A DNA stretch of 60,211 nt from Lachnospiraceae bacterium (GCA_022763925.1 JALERW010000024.1:1-60211); one strand, 5' to 3'. Shown: positions 1 through 8,756, numbered from the stretch's first letter. Program-made: numbers and translations. The notes: generated by a model not told the origin, from the sequence alone.

Positions 1-1
1 A

Positions 2-580
2 GCAAATAATATGCCGAACGATACGATCGACCGGGGAATCAAGCGCGCAGCCGGAGATTCCAATTCCGTGAACTACGAGTATGTTACATATGAGGGCTAC
101 GGACCAAGCGGAACAGCCATCATCGTGGATGCGCTGACGGACAATAAGAACCGTACCGCTGCTAATATCCGCAGTGCGTTTACCAAGGGCAAGGGCCATG
201 TGGGAACTCCCGGCTGTGTATCCTTTATGTTTGATAAAAAGGGACAGATCATCATTGATAAGGAAGAATGCGACATGGATGCCGATGAGCTTATGATGGT
301 GGCTCTGGACGCAGGTGCAGAGGATTTTTCCGAGGAAGAGGACAGCTTTGAGGTGATTACTGATCCGGATGATTTTGAGACCGTGAGAAAGGCTCTGGAG
401 GACGGTGGTATCGCCATGGCAGGCGCCGAGGTTACCATGATCCCTCAGACCTATGTGGATCTCACAAGTGAAGAGGATATCCGGAATATCCAGAGAACCC
501 TTGATCTTCTGGAGGATGACGATGATGTCCAGGCGGTGTACCACAACTGGAATGCACCGGAGGAAGAGGACGAGGACTAA
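2..580 (+). CDS. yebC: YebC/PmpR-family regulator, 5'-truncated by window edge
   Basis: The reading frame is open from base 2 (A-N-N before the first Met at 11), so the gene starts upstream of the window. The visible residues begin at the conserved ANNMPNDTIDRGIK segment of YebC/TACO1 proteins, so roughly the N-terminal 55-60 residues (the DNA/RNA-binding domain 1) are missing. Domains 2 and 3 are present, including a GYGPSG motif, and the protein ends in an acidic EEEDED tail. Family members act as transcription regulators or, as shown for some bacterial homologues, help ribosomes through proline-rich stretches. A terminator follows at once. Family assignment is firm; the precise role is not visible. 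Confidence 0.93.
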   Translation, partial: ANNMPNDTIDRGIKRAAGDSNSVNYEYVTYEGYGPSGTAIIVDALTDNKNRTAANIRSAFTKGKGHVGTPGCVSFMFDKKGQIIIDKEECDMDADELMMVALDAGAEDFSEEEDSFEVITDPDDFETVRKALEDGGIAMAGAEVTMIPQTYVDLTSEEDIRNIQRTLDLLEDDDDVQAVYHNWNAPEEEDED

Positions 581-600
581 GTACTTCCTGTTCTGTGCGT

Positions 601-644
601 AAAAGCCTTTCCATATGTGTTCAGAAACATACGGGAAGGCTTTT
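601..644 (+). terminator. Rho-independent terminator of the yebC-like gene
   Basis: AAAAGCCTT at 601-609 pairs with AAGGCTTTT at 636-644, with extra pairing inside the loop (ATGT/ACAT). It lies 20 bases after the stop codon. The U-tract is only four bases and is part of the stem. Confidence 0.7.
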
Positions 645-698
645 CTGGTATAGTGAAGGAAATGATATGACAAAAAAGGAGTAATTGGGGAGGTTATA

Positions 699-1268
699 AT
701 GGAGAAAATATTATTCGTAAATGCATGTGTGCGTCCGGAATCCAGAACCCACATGCTTGCAGAGCATGTGCTTTCACGGCTTACCGGAGAGGTAGAGGAG
801 ATCTGCCTTGAAAAGGAGCATCTTAAGCCGCTGGACAAAGAGCGGCTCAGGGAGAGGAATACTCTTCTGGAAACAGGGGATGTTTCGGCACCGATGTTTC
901 GCTATGCGAGACAGTTTGCCATGGCAGATACGATTGTAATTGCGGCGCCTTACTGGGACTTGCAGTTTCCAGCTCTTCTGAAGCTGTATTTTGAGGCAGT
1001 TACTGTGACGGGAGTGACATTTCAGTATACGCCGGAGGGATATCCGGAAAGTCTGTGTAAGGCCAGACGACTGATCTATGTGATGACGGCCGGGGGACCT
1101 GTAATGGACTTTAATTTCGGGTATGATTATGTGAAGGCGCTGGCGGAAAACTTCTACGGTATTCATGACATTTTGTGTGTAAAGGCGGAAAATCTGGATA
1201 TTGTCGGTGCAGATGTTCAGGGAATTCTTGCATCTGCGATGGAAGAAATTGATAAAAGGATAAAATAG
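699..1268 (+). CDS. Flavodoxin-fold NAD(P)H-dependent oxidoreductase
   Basis: A 189-residue protein resembling the Flavodoxin_2/azoreductase-type NAD(P)H:FMN oxidoreductases. It opens with the beta strand ILFVNACVRPESRTHMLAE, where the loop after the first strand would bind FMN phosphate. A second conserved segment, APYWDLQFPALLKLYFE near residue 85-100, matches the family's P-Y/M-W-N-F-xx-P-A-xLK pattern, and a T-A-G-G-P loop follows near residue 130. Such enzymes transfer hydride from NAD(P)H to quinones, azo dyes or nitro compounds; the substrate here cannot be told. GGGGAGG at 688-693 supports the ATG. It stands alone between a terminator and the next promoter. Confidence 0.85.
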   Translation: MEKILFVNACVRPESRTHMLAEHVLSRLTGEVEEICLEKEHLKPLDKERLRERNTLLETGDVSAPMFRYARQFAMADTIVIAAPYWDLQFPALLKLYFEAVTVTGVTFQYTPEGYPESLCKARRLIYVMTAGGPVMDFNFGYDYVKALAENFYGIHDILCVKAENLDIVGADVQGILASAMEEIDKRIK

Positions 1269-1275
1269 AAGCTTC

Positions 1276-1304
1276 TTGAACAATTTTCCGTGATATGCTA
1301 TACT
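1276..1304 (+). promoter_or_regulatory. SigA-type promoter for the zinc-ribbon/CFI-box gene
   Basis: TTGAAC at 1276-1281 and TATACT at 1299-1304 are separated by exactly 17 bases. Transcription would start near 1311, leaving a leader of about 70 bases before the ATG at 1383. Confidence 0.65.
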
Positions 1305-1382
1305 ATTAAAAATTTACATTTCTGACCGCATGCGACAGAGCACGGGGTATGAATGATCGGAAAAAGTTCAGGAGGTACCGTA

Positions 1383-2333
1383 ATGGGATTTAAAGAAGGA
1401 GTATGCCCGAAATGCCATGAACGGATTCAGGTTCCCGAAGATCGGGAACGGATTTTGTGCATGTACTGCGGACAGGAGATCGAAACAGCAGCGGCAGTGA
1501 GCGCACTGAAGGAAGAGAAGGAGATCGCAGCGAAAGGAATGTCCTGTATGGATATTTATGGGGAAGTGGAGGAGGATTTCCTTTCCATGCTTTCGAAACT
1601 GGACGATCCGATGAAGGGCTTTAAAAAGCAGACCTACGAGGGGATGTTTCGGGAATATTACCGTCAGAACCTGTATATTATAGAAGCGATTGAGAAGGCC
1701 TACTGTGTGGCAGAGGATAAGGATGCGTTTATCCGGCAGATATCCTCGGATTTTGTGGGCCGTGCGAAGGAAGCGCTGGATGCGATCGGAAAGAAGAGCA
1801 AAAAGGAAGACCGACAGATCCGGAACAATATGGCTATGGTCGTCTATATCATACCGGCTATCGTGGAATTTAAGGGAGCCAGCAGTCAGATACTTTCCGA
1901 TACCCTGGTGGAGATCTGGAATGATACCTTTGATAAGACCTGTATCAAGACTTCCAGCTATGACCTGATCGAGAGCGGATTTAAGCGCAGATTCTGTTAT
2001 ATAACGACAGCGGTATGTGAGTCCCTCCATAAGGGGGATGACTGTTATGAGTTAAACCTTCTGAGAGATTATCGGGACAGCTATATGCTGAGTCGTGAGG
2101 ACGGGGAAGCGGTGATACAGGAGTATTATAATGTCGCTCCCACGATCGTGAAGCATATCAGCCGCAGACCGGATTCCGATGAAATCTATCAGGGAATTTA
2201 TGAGAATTATCTGAAAAAATGTGTGCATCTGATCGAGGAAAACGAGCTGGAGGAATGCCGCAGGATCTATTCGGATATGGTGGAGGAGATGGAAAAGCAG
2301 TTCTTCTTTTCGGAAGACAGCAGACGCTCCTAG
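1383..2333 (+). CDS. Zinc-ribbon protein with CFI-box (CYITTAVC) domain
   Basis: A 316-residue protein of unknown function. It starts with a zinc ribbon made of two CxxC knuckles (CPKC about residues 8-11 and CMYC about 26-29), then a mostly helical middle with many acidic and aromatic residues, then a C-terminal block beginning RFCYITTAVCESL. That block matches the 'CFI-box' domain seen at the C-terminus of assorted bacterial proteins. I chose the ATG at 1383 over the in-frame ATG at 1353 because AGGAGG at 1369-1374 is correctly spaced only from 1383. No membrane segment or signal peptide is seen. It has its own promoter and terminator, so it is a single-gene unit. Confidence 0.75.
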   Translation: MGFKEGVCPKCHERIQVPEDRERILCMYCGQEIETAAAVSALKEEKEIAAKGMSCMDIYGEVEEDFLSMLSKLDDPMKGFKKQTYEGMFREYYRQNLYIIEAIEKAYCVAEDKDAFIRQISSDFVGRAKEALDAIGKKSKKEDRQIRNNMAMVVYIIPAIVEFKGASSQILSDTLVEIWNDTFDKTCIKTSSYDLIESGFKRRFCYITTAVCESLHKGDDCYELNLLRDYRDSYMLSREDGEAVIQEYYNVAPTIVKHISRRPDSDEIYQGIYENYLKKCVHLIEENELEECRRIYSDMVEEMEKQFFFSEDSRRS

Positions 2334-2372
2334 AACCGATTGGAAAAAGTCAGAATAAGGATGTCAAAAAAG

Positions 2373-2415
2373 CCTGCATCGGGCAGTCCCAGGGGGGCCG
2401 AGGGTGCAGGTTTTT
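2373..2415 (+). terminator. Terminator after the CFI-box gene
   Basis: CCTGCA (2373-2378) pairs with TGCAGG (2405-2410) around a GC-rich loop that also pairs (GGGC/GCCC-like), followed by five T residues at 2411-2415. Confidence 0.7.
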
Positions 2416-2452
2416 CCTATAAGAAAGCTGCTGCAAAGATACAGGGAGAATT

Positions 2453-3673
2453 ATGGTTAAGGAATTTTTTTTGAAAAACGGGATACAGGTGATCTATGAG
2501 CCGATGCAGGAGGTACGGACGGTTTCCTTCGGCGTCTGGGTGAAGGTGGGATCCGCCTATGAGACCAAGAAGAATAACGGGATCTCGCATGTGATCGAAC
2601 ATATGCTGTTCAAGGGAACAAAAACAAGGACAGCCAAGGATATTGCGGATATGACTGCAAAGCTGGGAGGAAACCTGAATGCATTCACAGGCAAGGAATG
2701 TACGGCTTATTATCTGAAAACGCTGGATGATCAGCTGCCGGAGGCCATGGAGCTGATCAGTGATATGATCTGCAATTCCCGGATCAGCGAGGAACAGCTT
2801 CAAACCGAGAAGCAGGTGATCATTGACGAGATCAGTATGTACAATGATTCCTGCGAGGATATGGTACATGAAAAGCTTCAGAAAAAGGTGTGGGCGCATC
2901 ATCCGCTGGGCTACATCATTTCGGGAAAGAAAAAGATCGTACAGGGCTTTACCCAGGAGGAAATTCTGGATTTTATGAAGGCAGCCTATACCGGAGACAA
3001 TATCCTGATCTCAGCGGCGGGACATCTGGATGAAGAGCGCTTCCATGAGGATCTGGAGCGTTATTTCGGCTCCATTCCTCCCCGGGGAAGCTTAAAGCCG
3101 CTTACCGTTCCGGCTTATCATGTCTGTGATTTCCGGAAATACCGGGATATTGAGCAGGTACATCTGGATATCGCCTTTAACGGGATTCCTGTGGATGCCC
3201 GGGAGCGTTATGCCTTTTCCCTGGCCAACAGCATTCTGGGCGGCAGCGTCAGCTCCAGACTTTTTCAGAAGATCCGGGAGGAAGAGGGACGTGCCTACAG
3301 CATTTACTCCTATGGCAGCAATTTTCAGAAGGCAGGGCTCTGGCAGATTTATGCTGCGACAAACCGGGAACAGCTGGATGCAACCATCGGGGAAATCTAT
3401 GATCAGATCTGCCTTATGAAGCGGGATGGGATTACAGAGGAGGAGCTTATGCAGGCAAAGCATGAGCTTCGCTCTGAACTGATCATCGGAAACGAAAGTA
3501 CGCAGTCCAGAATGGACAACAATGCAAAATCCCTGATGAGCTATGGGAAAATCATTTCGCTGGATGAAACGGTGGATCAGCTGATGCGTGTCACCCGGGA
3601 GGAGATCTGTGATTTCATGCAGCAATGGGCGGATCCTGACAACAGCAGCATCTGTGTGATGGGAAATTACTGA
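2453..3673 (+). CDS. M16 family zinc metallopeptidase
   Basis: A 406-residue insulinase/pitrilysin-family protein close in size and layout to the Gram-positive processing-peptidase homologues (YmxG/MlpA group). The inverted zinc motif HxxEH is visible as HVIEHMLFKGT near residue 48, and the distal zinc ligand glutamate lies in EKQVIIDEI about 75 residues later, so the active site looks intact. The C-terminal half has the R/Y substrate-binding pattern (SSRLFQKIREEEGRAYSIYS). There is no signal peptide, so it should act in the cytoplasm. GGGAG at 2443 precedes the ATG. It ends right at the promoter of the following metY-like gene. Confidence 0.92.
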   Translation: MVKEFFLKNGIQVIYEPMQEVRTVSFGVWVKVGSAYETKKNNGISHVIEHMLFKGTKTRTAKDIADMTAKLGGNLNAFTGKECTAYYLKTLDDQLPEAMELISDMICNSRISEEQLQTEKQVIIDEISMYNDSCEDMVHEKLQKKVWAHHPLGYIISGKKKIVQGFTQEEILDFMKAAYTGDNILISAAGHLDEERFHEDLERYFGSIPPRGSLKPLTVPAYHVCDFRKYRDIEQVHLDIAFNGIPVDARERYAFSLANSILGGSVSSRLFQKIREEEGRAYSIYSYGSNFQKAGLWQIYAATNREQLDATIGEIYDQICLMKRDGITEEELMQAKHELRSELIIGNESTQSRMDNNAKSLMSYGKIISLDETVDQLMRVTREEICDFMQQWADPDNSSICVMGNY

Positions 3674-3702
3674 TTGTATATTTAAAATCCGGGTGCTATA
3701 AT
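3674..3702 (+). promoter_or_regulatory. SigA-type promoter for the metY-like gene
   Basis: TTGTAT (3674-3679), a 17-base spacer and a perfect TATAAT (3697-3702) start immediately after the M16 peptidase stop codon. The short leader leaves no room for a SAM riboswitch. Confidence 0.75.
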
Positions 3703-3757
3703 ATTCCTGATTTCCAGTAGGAAAATGGAAGTATGCGAACGAATGGAGGACGAAATT

Positions 3758-5038
3758 ATGTCAGATTACAGATTAGATACGATCTGTGTGCAGTCGGGCT
3801 GGCATCCGAAAAAGGGTGAGCCCAGAGTGCTCCCAATTTATCAGAGTACAACCTTTAAATACGATACGGTGGATCAGATGGGGAAGCTGTTTGATCTGGA
3901 AGAGAGCGGCTATTTTTATACGAGGCTTCAGAATCCGACGAACGATGCGGTGGCGGAGAAGATCGCCGAGCTGGAAGGCGGAGTCGCTGCCATGCTGACT
4001 TCCTCCGGACAGGCAGCCAATTTTTATGCCGTATTCAATATCTGTGAAAAGGGAGATCATGTGGTCTGTTCTTCCACCGTGTACGGAGGTACCTTTAATC
4101 TTCTGGGCGTCACCATGGAGAAGATGGGGATCGAATGTACCTTTGTAAATCCGGATGATGATCTTGAAACTCTGCAGAAGGCCATGCGTCCCAATACAAA
4201 GGCTGTGATGGCAGAGACGATTGCCAATCCGGCGCTGGTCGTGCTGGATATCGGGAAATTTGCCGAGCTGGCGCATTCCAATGGGGTTCCGCTTATTGTG
4301 GATAATACATTTGCCACACCGGTGAACTGCCGTCCCTTCGAGTTTGGGGCAGATATTGTAACCCATTCCACAACAAAATATATGGACGGGCATGCAATGG
4401 CTGTCGGCGGCTGTATCGTGGACAGCGGCAATTTTGACTGGGATGCACACGCAGAGAAATATCCCGGGCTTACCACACCGGATGAATCCTACCACGGAGT
4501 CACCTATACGAAGAAATTTGGAAAGGCTGCCTATATCACCAAAGCGACGGTACAGCTTATGCGTGATCTGGGCTCCATTGCGTCTCCTCAGAATGCGTTT
4601 CTTCTGAATGTAGGACTGGAGACGCTTCCGCTTCGCGTAGAGAAGCACTGCAGCAATGCGCAGAAGGTTGCGGAATATCTGAACAGTCATGAAAAGGTGG
4701 TAAAGGTAAATTATGCCGGACTTCCGGGAGACAAATATCATGCACTGGCACAGAAATATATGCCGAACGGCACCTGCGGCGTGATTTCCTTCGAGGTAGA
4801 TGGCGGACGAGAGGGCGCCATCCGCTTTATGGATAGCCTGAAGCTGGCACAGATCGTTACCCATGTGGCTGATGCCAGAACCTGTGTGCTTCATCCGGCG
4901 AGCCATACCCACCGGCAGATGAATGACGAGCAGCTTCGGGAGGCAGGCGTGTCTCCGGGACTGATCCGGTTCTCAGTGGGTATTGAAAATCCTCAGGACA
5001 TTATTGATGATCTGGAGCAGGCACTGAAGGCAATCTGA
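3758..5038 (+). CDS. metY: O-acetylhomoserine aminocarboxypropyltransferase (sulfhydrylase)
   Basis: A PLP enzyme of the Cys/Met metabolism family, 426 residues, the usual length of MetY. It converts O-acetyl-homoserine and sulfide into homocysteine, a direct route to methionine. Visible hallmarks are YTRLQNPTNDAVAEKIAELEGG near the N-terminus, the SSGQAA cofactor loop, the DNTFATP strand and the PLP lysine in THSTTKYMDGH near residue 209. The ATG at 3758 is preferred over in-frame ATGs at 3725 and 3743 because GGAGGA at 3745-3750 serves it. Sister enzymes (MetB, cystathionine gamma-lyase) share the fold, but the length and the IRFSVGIEN ending favour the sulfhydrylase. Confidence 0.92.
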   Translation: MSDYRLDTICVQSGWHPKKGEPRVLPIYQSTTFKYDTVDQMGKLFDLEESGYFYTRLQNPTNDAVAEKIAELEGGVAAMLTSSGQAANFYAVFNICEKGDHVVCSSTVYGGTFNLLGVTMEKMGIECTFVNPDDDLETLQKAMRPNTKAVMAETIANPALVVLDIGKFAELAHSNGVPLIVDNTFATPVNCRPFEFGADIVTHSTTKYMDGHAMAVGGCIVDSGNFDWDAHAEKYPGLTTPDESYHGVTYTKKFGKAAYITKATVQLMRDLGSIASPQNAFLLNVGLETLPLRVEKHCSNAQKVAEYLNSHEKVVKVNYAGLPGDKYHALAQKYMPNGTCGVISFEVDGGREGAIRFMDSLKLAQIVTHVADARTCVLHPASHTHRQMNDEQLREAGVSPGLIRFSVGIENPQDIIDDLEQALKAI

Positions 5039-5084
5039 TCTTCGGAAGGTCTGATTCAGGCGCATGCGTCGGTTCTATTTCTTC

Positions 5085-5131
5085 TTCTGTCCCCATAGAT
5101 TTTAGTAAGGAATCGGGCAGAAGGGACAGAA
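5085..5131 (+). promoter_or_regulatory. Inverted repeat covering the dacB-like ribosome site
   Basis: TTCTGTCCC at 5085-5093 is the exact complement of GGGACAGAA at 5123-5131, and the second arm contains the only Shine-Dalgarno-like sequence ahead of the GTG start at 5136. The 29-base loop is long, so pairing strength is uncertain. Confidence 0.4.
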
Positions 5132-5135
5132 ACTG

Positions 5136-6464
5136 GTGAAAAAAGGACGCCGAATCCGCCGGTATATTCCGGTATTGCTGCTGGCACTGGTATGTCTGAC
5201 GGCAGCGCTTATGTGGGATCATACACCCTCTGCAGTCGAGGTTTTCGGAACAGGAACCGAAAACGGACAAGAGGAGCTGAAGCTGTACGCCCGGTCTGCG
5301 GTTTTGCTGGATGCAGACTCCGGGCGTATTCTTTATGGAAAAAATGAAGATACACCCATGCCCATGGCCAGCACTACAAAAATCATGACACTCATTGTTG
5401 CGCTGGAGCTGGAGGAAGAGGGTGAGACAGTATCGGTCTCTTCCTATGCGGCGTCTCAGCCAAAGGTGCATCTTGGAATGCATGCCGAAGAAACCTTTTA
5501 TCTGGAGGATCTGTATTATTCCCTTATGCTGGAATCCCACAATGACTCCGCCGTATGCATTGCAGAGCATTTCGGAAACCGCCTGCTGGGAAGGGAAGCT
5601 GCGGACGGGGGAGAGGAAAAAAGCCGGGAAGCGGTGGCTGCCTTTGTAAATCAAATGAACGAAAAGGCAGAGTCGCTCGGCCTCAAAAAGACGTTCTTTG
5701 TTACGCCCAACGGGCTGGATGCGCAGCAGACGGATCCGGATGGTACGGTCCATACCCATGAGACCACAGCCGCCGAGCTGGCCCGGATCATGAAATACTG
5801 TATCACAGAGTCTCCGAAAAAGGAAAAATTTCTGAATATCACAGGTACGATGTCCTACAGCTTTTCGGATGCGGATGGAAAACGGAACTTTTCCTGCACG
5901 AACCATAATGCGTTTCTTCAGATGATGGAGGGGGCGCTTTCCGGAAAGACCGGCTTTACGGCAAAAGCAGGGTACTGCTATGTGGGGGCGCTGAAGCGGG
6001 ATGACAGGACCTTTATTGCAGCTCTTCTCGCCTGCGGATGGCCGAACAACCGGAGCTATAAATGGGTAGATACCCGAAAGCTGATGAATTACGGGCTGGA
6101 AAACTATTTTTATCAGGATGTGCACTGCGGGGAGCTTTCCTTTGAACCGGTGGAGGTTTTGGGAGGAGTTCCGGATTCGGGGAACCGGTCAGACAGGGCA
6201 GTGGCGGAGGTAGGGCTTTCGGTTCCCGAAGAGGAGCAGACGCTTCCCGTGCTTTTAAAAGAGGGGGAGACGGTGGAGGTGTCCTATGAGGGAAAGGAGC
6301 GTATGGAGGCCCCGGTCCATAAGGGCGATCTGGCAGGAAGGGTTGTCTATCGGCTGGACAAAGGAGTGCTGGCAGAGTATCCCGTACTGGTACAGGAGGA
6401 TGTCCCCCGGCTTACTTTTTCCTGGTGCTTCCTTAAAGTGGCTGAACGGTATTTTCCGAAATGA
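5136..6464 (+). CDS. D-alanyl-D-alanine carboxypeptidase (S11, PBP5/DacF-like)
   Basis: A 442-residue penicillin-binding protein that trims the terminal D-Ala of peptidoglycan stem peptides. An N-terminal signal/anchor (basic MKKGRRIRR then a hydrophobic stretch to about residue 28) precedes the S11 catalytic domain. All three motifs are visible: SxxK as STTK in PMASTTKIMTL, SxN as SHN in MLESHNDSA, and KTG in GKTGFTAKAGYC. The region after about residue 300 resembles the PBP5 C-terminal domain. The start is GTG. The C-terminus (SWCFLKVAERYFPK) lacks a clear amphipathic anchor. A strong terminator follows. Confidence 0.93.
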   Translation: MKKGRRIRRYIPVLLLALVCLTAALMWDHTPSAVEVFGTGTENGQEELKLYARSAVLLDADSGRILYGKNEDTPMPMASTTKIMTLIVALELEEEGETVSVSSYAASQPKVHLGMHAEETFYLEDLYYSLMLESHNDSAVCIAEHFGNRLLGREAADGGEEKSREAVAAFVNQMNEKAESLGLKKTFFVTPNGLDAQQTDPDGTVHTHETTAAELARIMKYCITESPKKEKFLNITGTMSYSFSDADGKRNFSCTNHNAFLQMMEGALSGKTGFTAKAGYCYVGALKRDDRTFIAALLACGWPNNRSYKWVDTRKLMNYGLENYFYQDVHCGELSFEPVEVLGGVPDSGNRSDRAVAEVGLSVPEEEQTLPVLLKEGETVEVSYEGKERMEAPVHKGDLAGRVVYRLDKGVLAEYPVLVQEDVPRLTFSWCFLKVAERYFPK

Positions 6465-6495
6465 GCGGCCGGAAACGGAAACCCTTCGGCCGCTC
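6463..6495 (+). terminator. Terminator of the dacB-like gene
   Basis: GAGCGGCCG (6463-6471) pairs perfectly with CGGCCGCTC (6487-6495). The downstream T-run is weak, but the stem is very GC-rich and overlaps the stop codon. Confidence 0.7.
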
Positions 6496-6524
6496 TTGCA
6501 TGCTTTCTCCCGATGGGGTATAAT
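6496..6524 (+). promoter_or_regulatory. SigA-type promoter for the rpiR-baiN-cmk-ispH/S1 run
   Basis: TTGCAT (6496-6501), 17 bases, and a perfect TATAAT (6519-6524). Because the -10 lies downstream of the ATG at 6513, that ATG cannot be the translation start of the regulator. Confidence 0.8.
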
Positions 6525-6563
6525 ATCGCCAGACCGTATTTAAAAAAGGCAGGAACAAGGAAC

Positions 6564-7493
6564 ATGGGAAATACGAACGATTTGCTGAACCGCATGAATA
6601 TGAATTACTCCAGGATGAGTAAGGGACAGAAGCGGCTGTCCGCATATATTACCGATAATTATGACAAGGCAGCCTTCCTGACGGCCGCGAAGCTGGGAGA
6701 GGCCGTGGGGGTAAGTGAATCCACCGTGGTCCGCTTTGCCATCTGGCTTGGCTATAAGGGCTATCCGGAATTCCAGCGCGCACTGGAGGAGCTGGTACGG
6801 ACGAAGCTGAATTCCATCCAGCGCATGGAGGTTACGTACGGAAGAATTCATGAGACCGAGATTTTGAGCAGTGTGCTTCAGGCGGATATGGAGAAGCTGA
6901 AGCATACCATGGAGCATATCGATTATAAAGCCTTTGAGGCTGCCGTGGATACGATCCTGAATGCAAGAAATGTGTATATCATCGGCATACGGAGCTGTGC
7001 TCCGCTTGCCAGCTTTCTTGGCTTCTATCTGAATCTGGTGATGGATAATGTACGATGTGTCCAGACGAATAATACAAGCGAAATTTTTGAACAGATGATC
7101 CGGATCAATGAAGAGGATGTCATTATCGGGATCAGCTTTCCCAGATATTCCATGCGGACGCTCAAGGCCATGGAGTTTGCCAACAACCGGAATGCAAAGG
7201 TGATTACGATCACGGACAGCGTACATTCTCCCATGAATCTGTATTCCTCCTGCAATCTGATCGCCAAAAGTGATATGGCATCCATTGTGGATTCTCTGGT
7301 GGCCCCCTTAAGCGTGATCAATGCCCTGGTGGTGGCGCTTTGCATGAAGCGTCAGAAGGAAGTGGTTTCCACCCTGGAGAATCTGGAGCAGATATGGGAC
7401 GAGTATCAGGTATATAACAGTGACGAGATCGATCCTCTGGATGACAGCATCCGGTTCGGCTTCGGCGCGGGAAGCCGGGAAGGAGAGGAATAA
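6564..7493 (+). CDS. MurR/RpiR family transcriptional regulator
   Basis: A 309-residue regulator with an N-terminal RpiR helix-turn-helix (AAKLGEAVGVSESTVVRFAIWLGYKGYPEF, roughly residues 32-65) and a C-terminal SIS domain (VYIIGIRSCAPLASFLG, about residue 135 on) that in this family senses a phosphosugar or sugar nucleotide. The start at 6564 is dictated by the promoter -10 at 6519-6524 and by the AGGAACAAGG just ahead of it. It is the first gene of a tight run ending in cmk and ispH/S1, so it may simply be co-transcribed with these housekeeping genes. The ligand and target genes are not visible. Confidence 0.9.
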   Translation: MGNTNDLLNRMNMNYSRMSKGQKRLSAYITDNYDKAAFLTAAKLGEAVGVSESTVVRFAIWLGYKGYPEFQRALEELVRTKLNSIQRMEVTYGRIHETEILSSVLQADMEKLKHTMEHIDYKAFEAAVDTILNARNVYIIGIRSCAPLASFLGFYLNLVMDNVRCVQTNNTSEIFEQMIRINEEDVIIGISFPRYSMRTLKAMEFANNRNAKVITITDSVHSPMNLYSSCNLIAKSDMASIVDSLVAPLSVINALVVALCMKRQKEVVSTLENLEQIWDEYQVYNSDEIDPLDDSIRFGFGAGSREGEE

Positions 7494-8735
7494 GTGGGTA
7501 AGGCTGTGATTATCGGTGGCGGAGCAGCCGGGATGTATGCCGCGTCTGCGGCTGCAGACAACGGCTGTGAGGTACATCTGTTTGAGAGAAATGAAAAGCT
7601 TGGGAAGAAGCTGTTTATAACCGGGAAGGGACGCTGCAATCTAACCAATAACTGTGACCGGGAAACGCTGCTGCGCAATCAGTGCAGAAATGAGAAATTT
7701 CTTTACAGTGCATTTGACGGCTGCTCCAGCCGGGATGTTATGGATTTCTTTGAGGAGGAGGGACTTCGGCTTAAAACAGAACGGGGCGGACGAGTGTTTC
7801 CGAAGTCGGATCACTCCTCGGATGTGATCCGAACGCTGGAACAGGCGCTGAGACGGCGTGGAGTGTCCGTTCATCTAAACAGCCGGGTGAAGCATATCCT
7901 GACGGAAGCACAGGGAGAAAGAACCTGGGTATCCGGTGTGGAGCTGGAGAACGGGAAACGGATTTCGGCGGATTATGTGGTGGTTGCCACAGGAGGCTGC
8001 TCTTATCCCTCCACAGGCTCCGACGGGGATGGGTACCGCTTTGCGGAAACGCTCGGACTAAAGGTGACCAGGCGGTATCCTGCACTGGTACCGCTTAAAA
8101 CGGCGGAAGCCTGGCCGGGGGAGCTTATGGGACTTTCTCTTCGGAACGTATCTGTCTGTGTCAGACAGCAGGGGAAGGTGCTGTTTGAGGAGCAGGGAGA
8201 GATGCTGTTTACCCATTATGGGGTCAGCGGTCCTCTTATCCTGAGTGCCAGCTGCTATGTGACCGATCGTCTGCTACAGGGAGCAGTGACGCTTACCATC
8301 GATCTGAAGCCTGCTCTGACAGCAGAGATGCTCGACGCCAGACTTCTGAGAGATTTTGATGCCGGAAAAAACAGGCATTTCAGGAATATACTGGGAGGAC
8401 TTCTTCCGGCAAAGATGATTCCCGTGATGATAAGACTTTCCGGGATCGATCCGGATAAGCCGGTAAATCTGATTACAAGGCAGGAGAGAGCACGCCTTGG
8501 CACACTGATGAAGGCCCTTCCTCTTACCATAACCGGAACCGGGGGATTTTCGGAAGCGATTATTACAAAGGGCGGGGTGGATGTCAGGCAGATCCTTCCG
8601 GGCACCATGGAATCCAGAAAGATCGGGGGCCTCTACTTTGCCGGAGAGGTGCTGGATCTGGATGCGTTTACCGGAGGCTTTAATCTTCAGATCGCCTGGG
8701 CCACCGGATATGCGGCAGGGAAAAGTCTTTATTGA
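7494..8735 (+). CDS. BaiN/HI0933-family FAD-dependent oxidoreductase
   Basis: A 413-residue flavoprotein with an N-terminal dinucleotide-binding GGGAAGMYAA motif and the family signature GKGRCNLTNN near residue 47. The middle domain and the ending FAGEVLDLDAFTGGFNLQ, followed by an ATGYAAG motif, are typical of the HI0933/YhiN group, usually annotated as NAD(P)/FAD-dependent oxidoreductase. One member, BaiN, was reported to act on bile-acid intermediates in gut Clostridia, but most family members have no known substrate, and no bile-acid genes lie nearby. The start is a GTG directly abutting the regulator's stop, which suggests translational coupling. Confidence 0.9.
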   Translation: MGKAVIIGGGAAGMYAASAAADNGCEVHLFERNEKLGKKLFITGKGRCNLTNNCDRETLLRNQCRNEKFLYSAFDGCSSRDVMDFFEEEGLRLKTERGGRVFPKSDHSSDVIRTLEQALRRRGVSVHLNSRVKHILTEAQGERTWVSGVELENGKRISADYVVVATGGCSYPSTGSDGDGYRFAETLGLKVTRRYPALVPLKTAEAWPGELMGLSLRNVSVCVRQQGKVLFEEQGEMLFTHYGVSGPLILSASCYVTDRLLQGAVTLTIDLKPALTAEMLDARLLRDFDAGKNRHFRNILGGLLPAKMIPVMIRLSGIDPDKPVNLITRQERARLGTLMKALPLTITGTGGFSEAIITKGGVDVRQILPGTMESRKIGGLYFAGEVLDLDAFTGGFNLQIAWATGYAAGKSLY

Positions 8736-8756
8736 GTAGAAAGGAGCGAAAAAAGC

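Noticed and set aside
1353-1382. Earlier in-frame start (ATG at 1353) of the CFI-box protein
   Set aside because: No ribosome site ahead of it; AGGAGG is well placed only for the ATG at 1383.
3703-3757. SAM or other methionine riboswitch ahead of metY
   Set aside because: The leader is about 50 bases, too short for a SAM riboswitch, and contains no matching motifs.
3773-4912. Long open frame antisense to the metY-like gene (379 codons)
   Set aside because: It lies wholly opposite a clear PLP enzyme gene, has no ribosome site and its translation is not like any protein.
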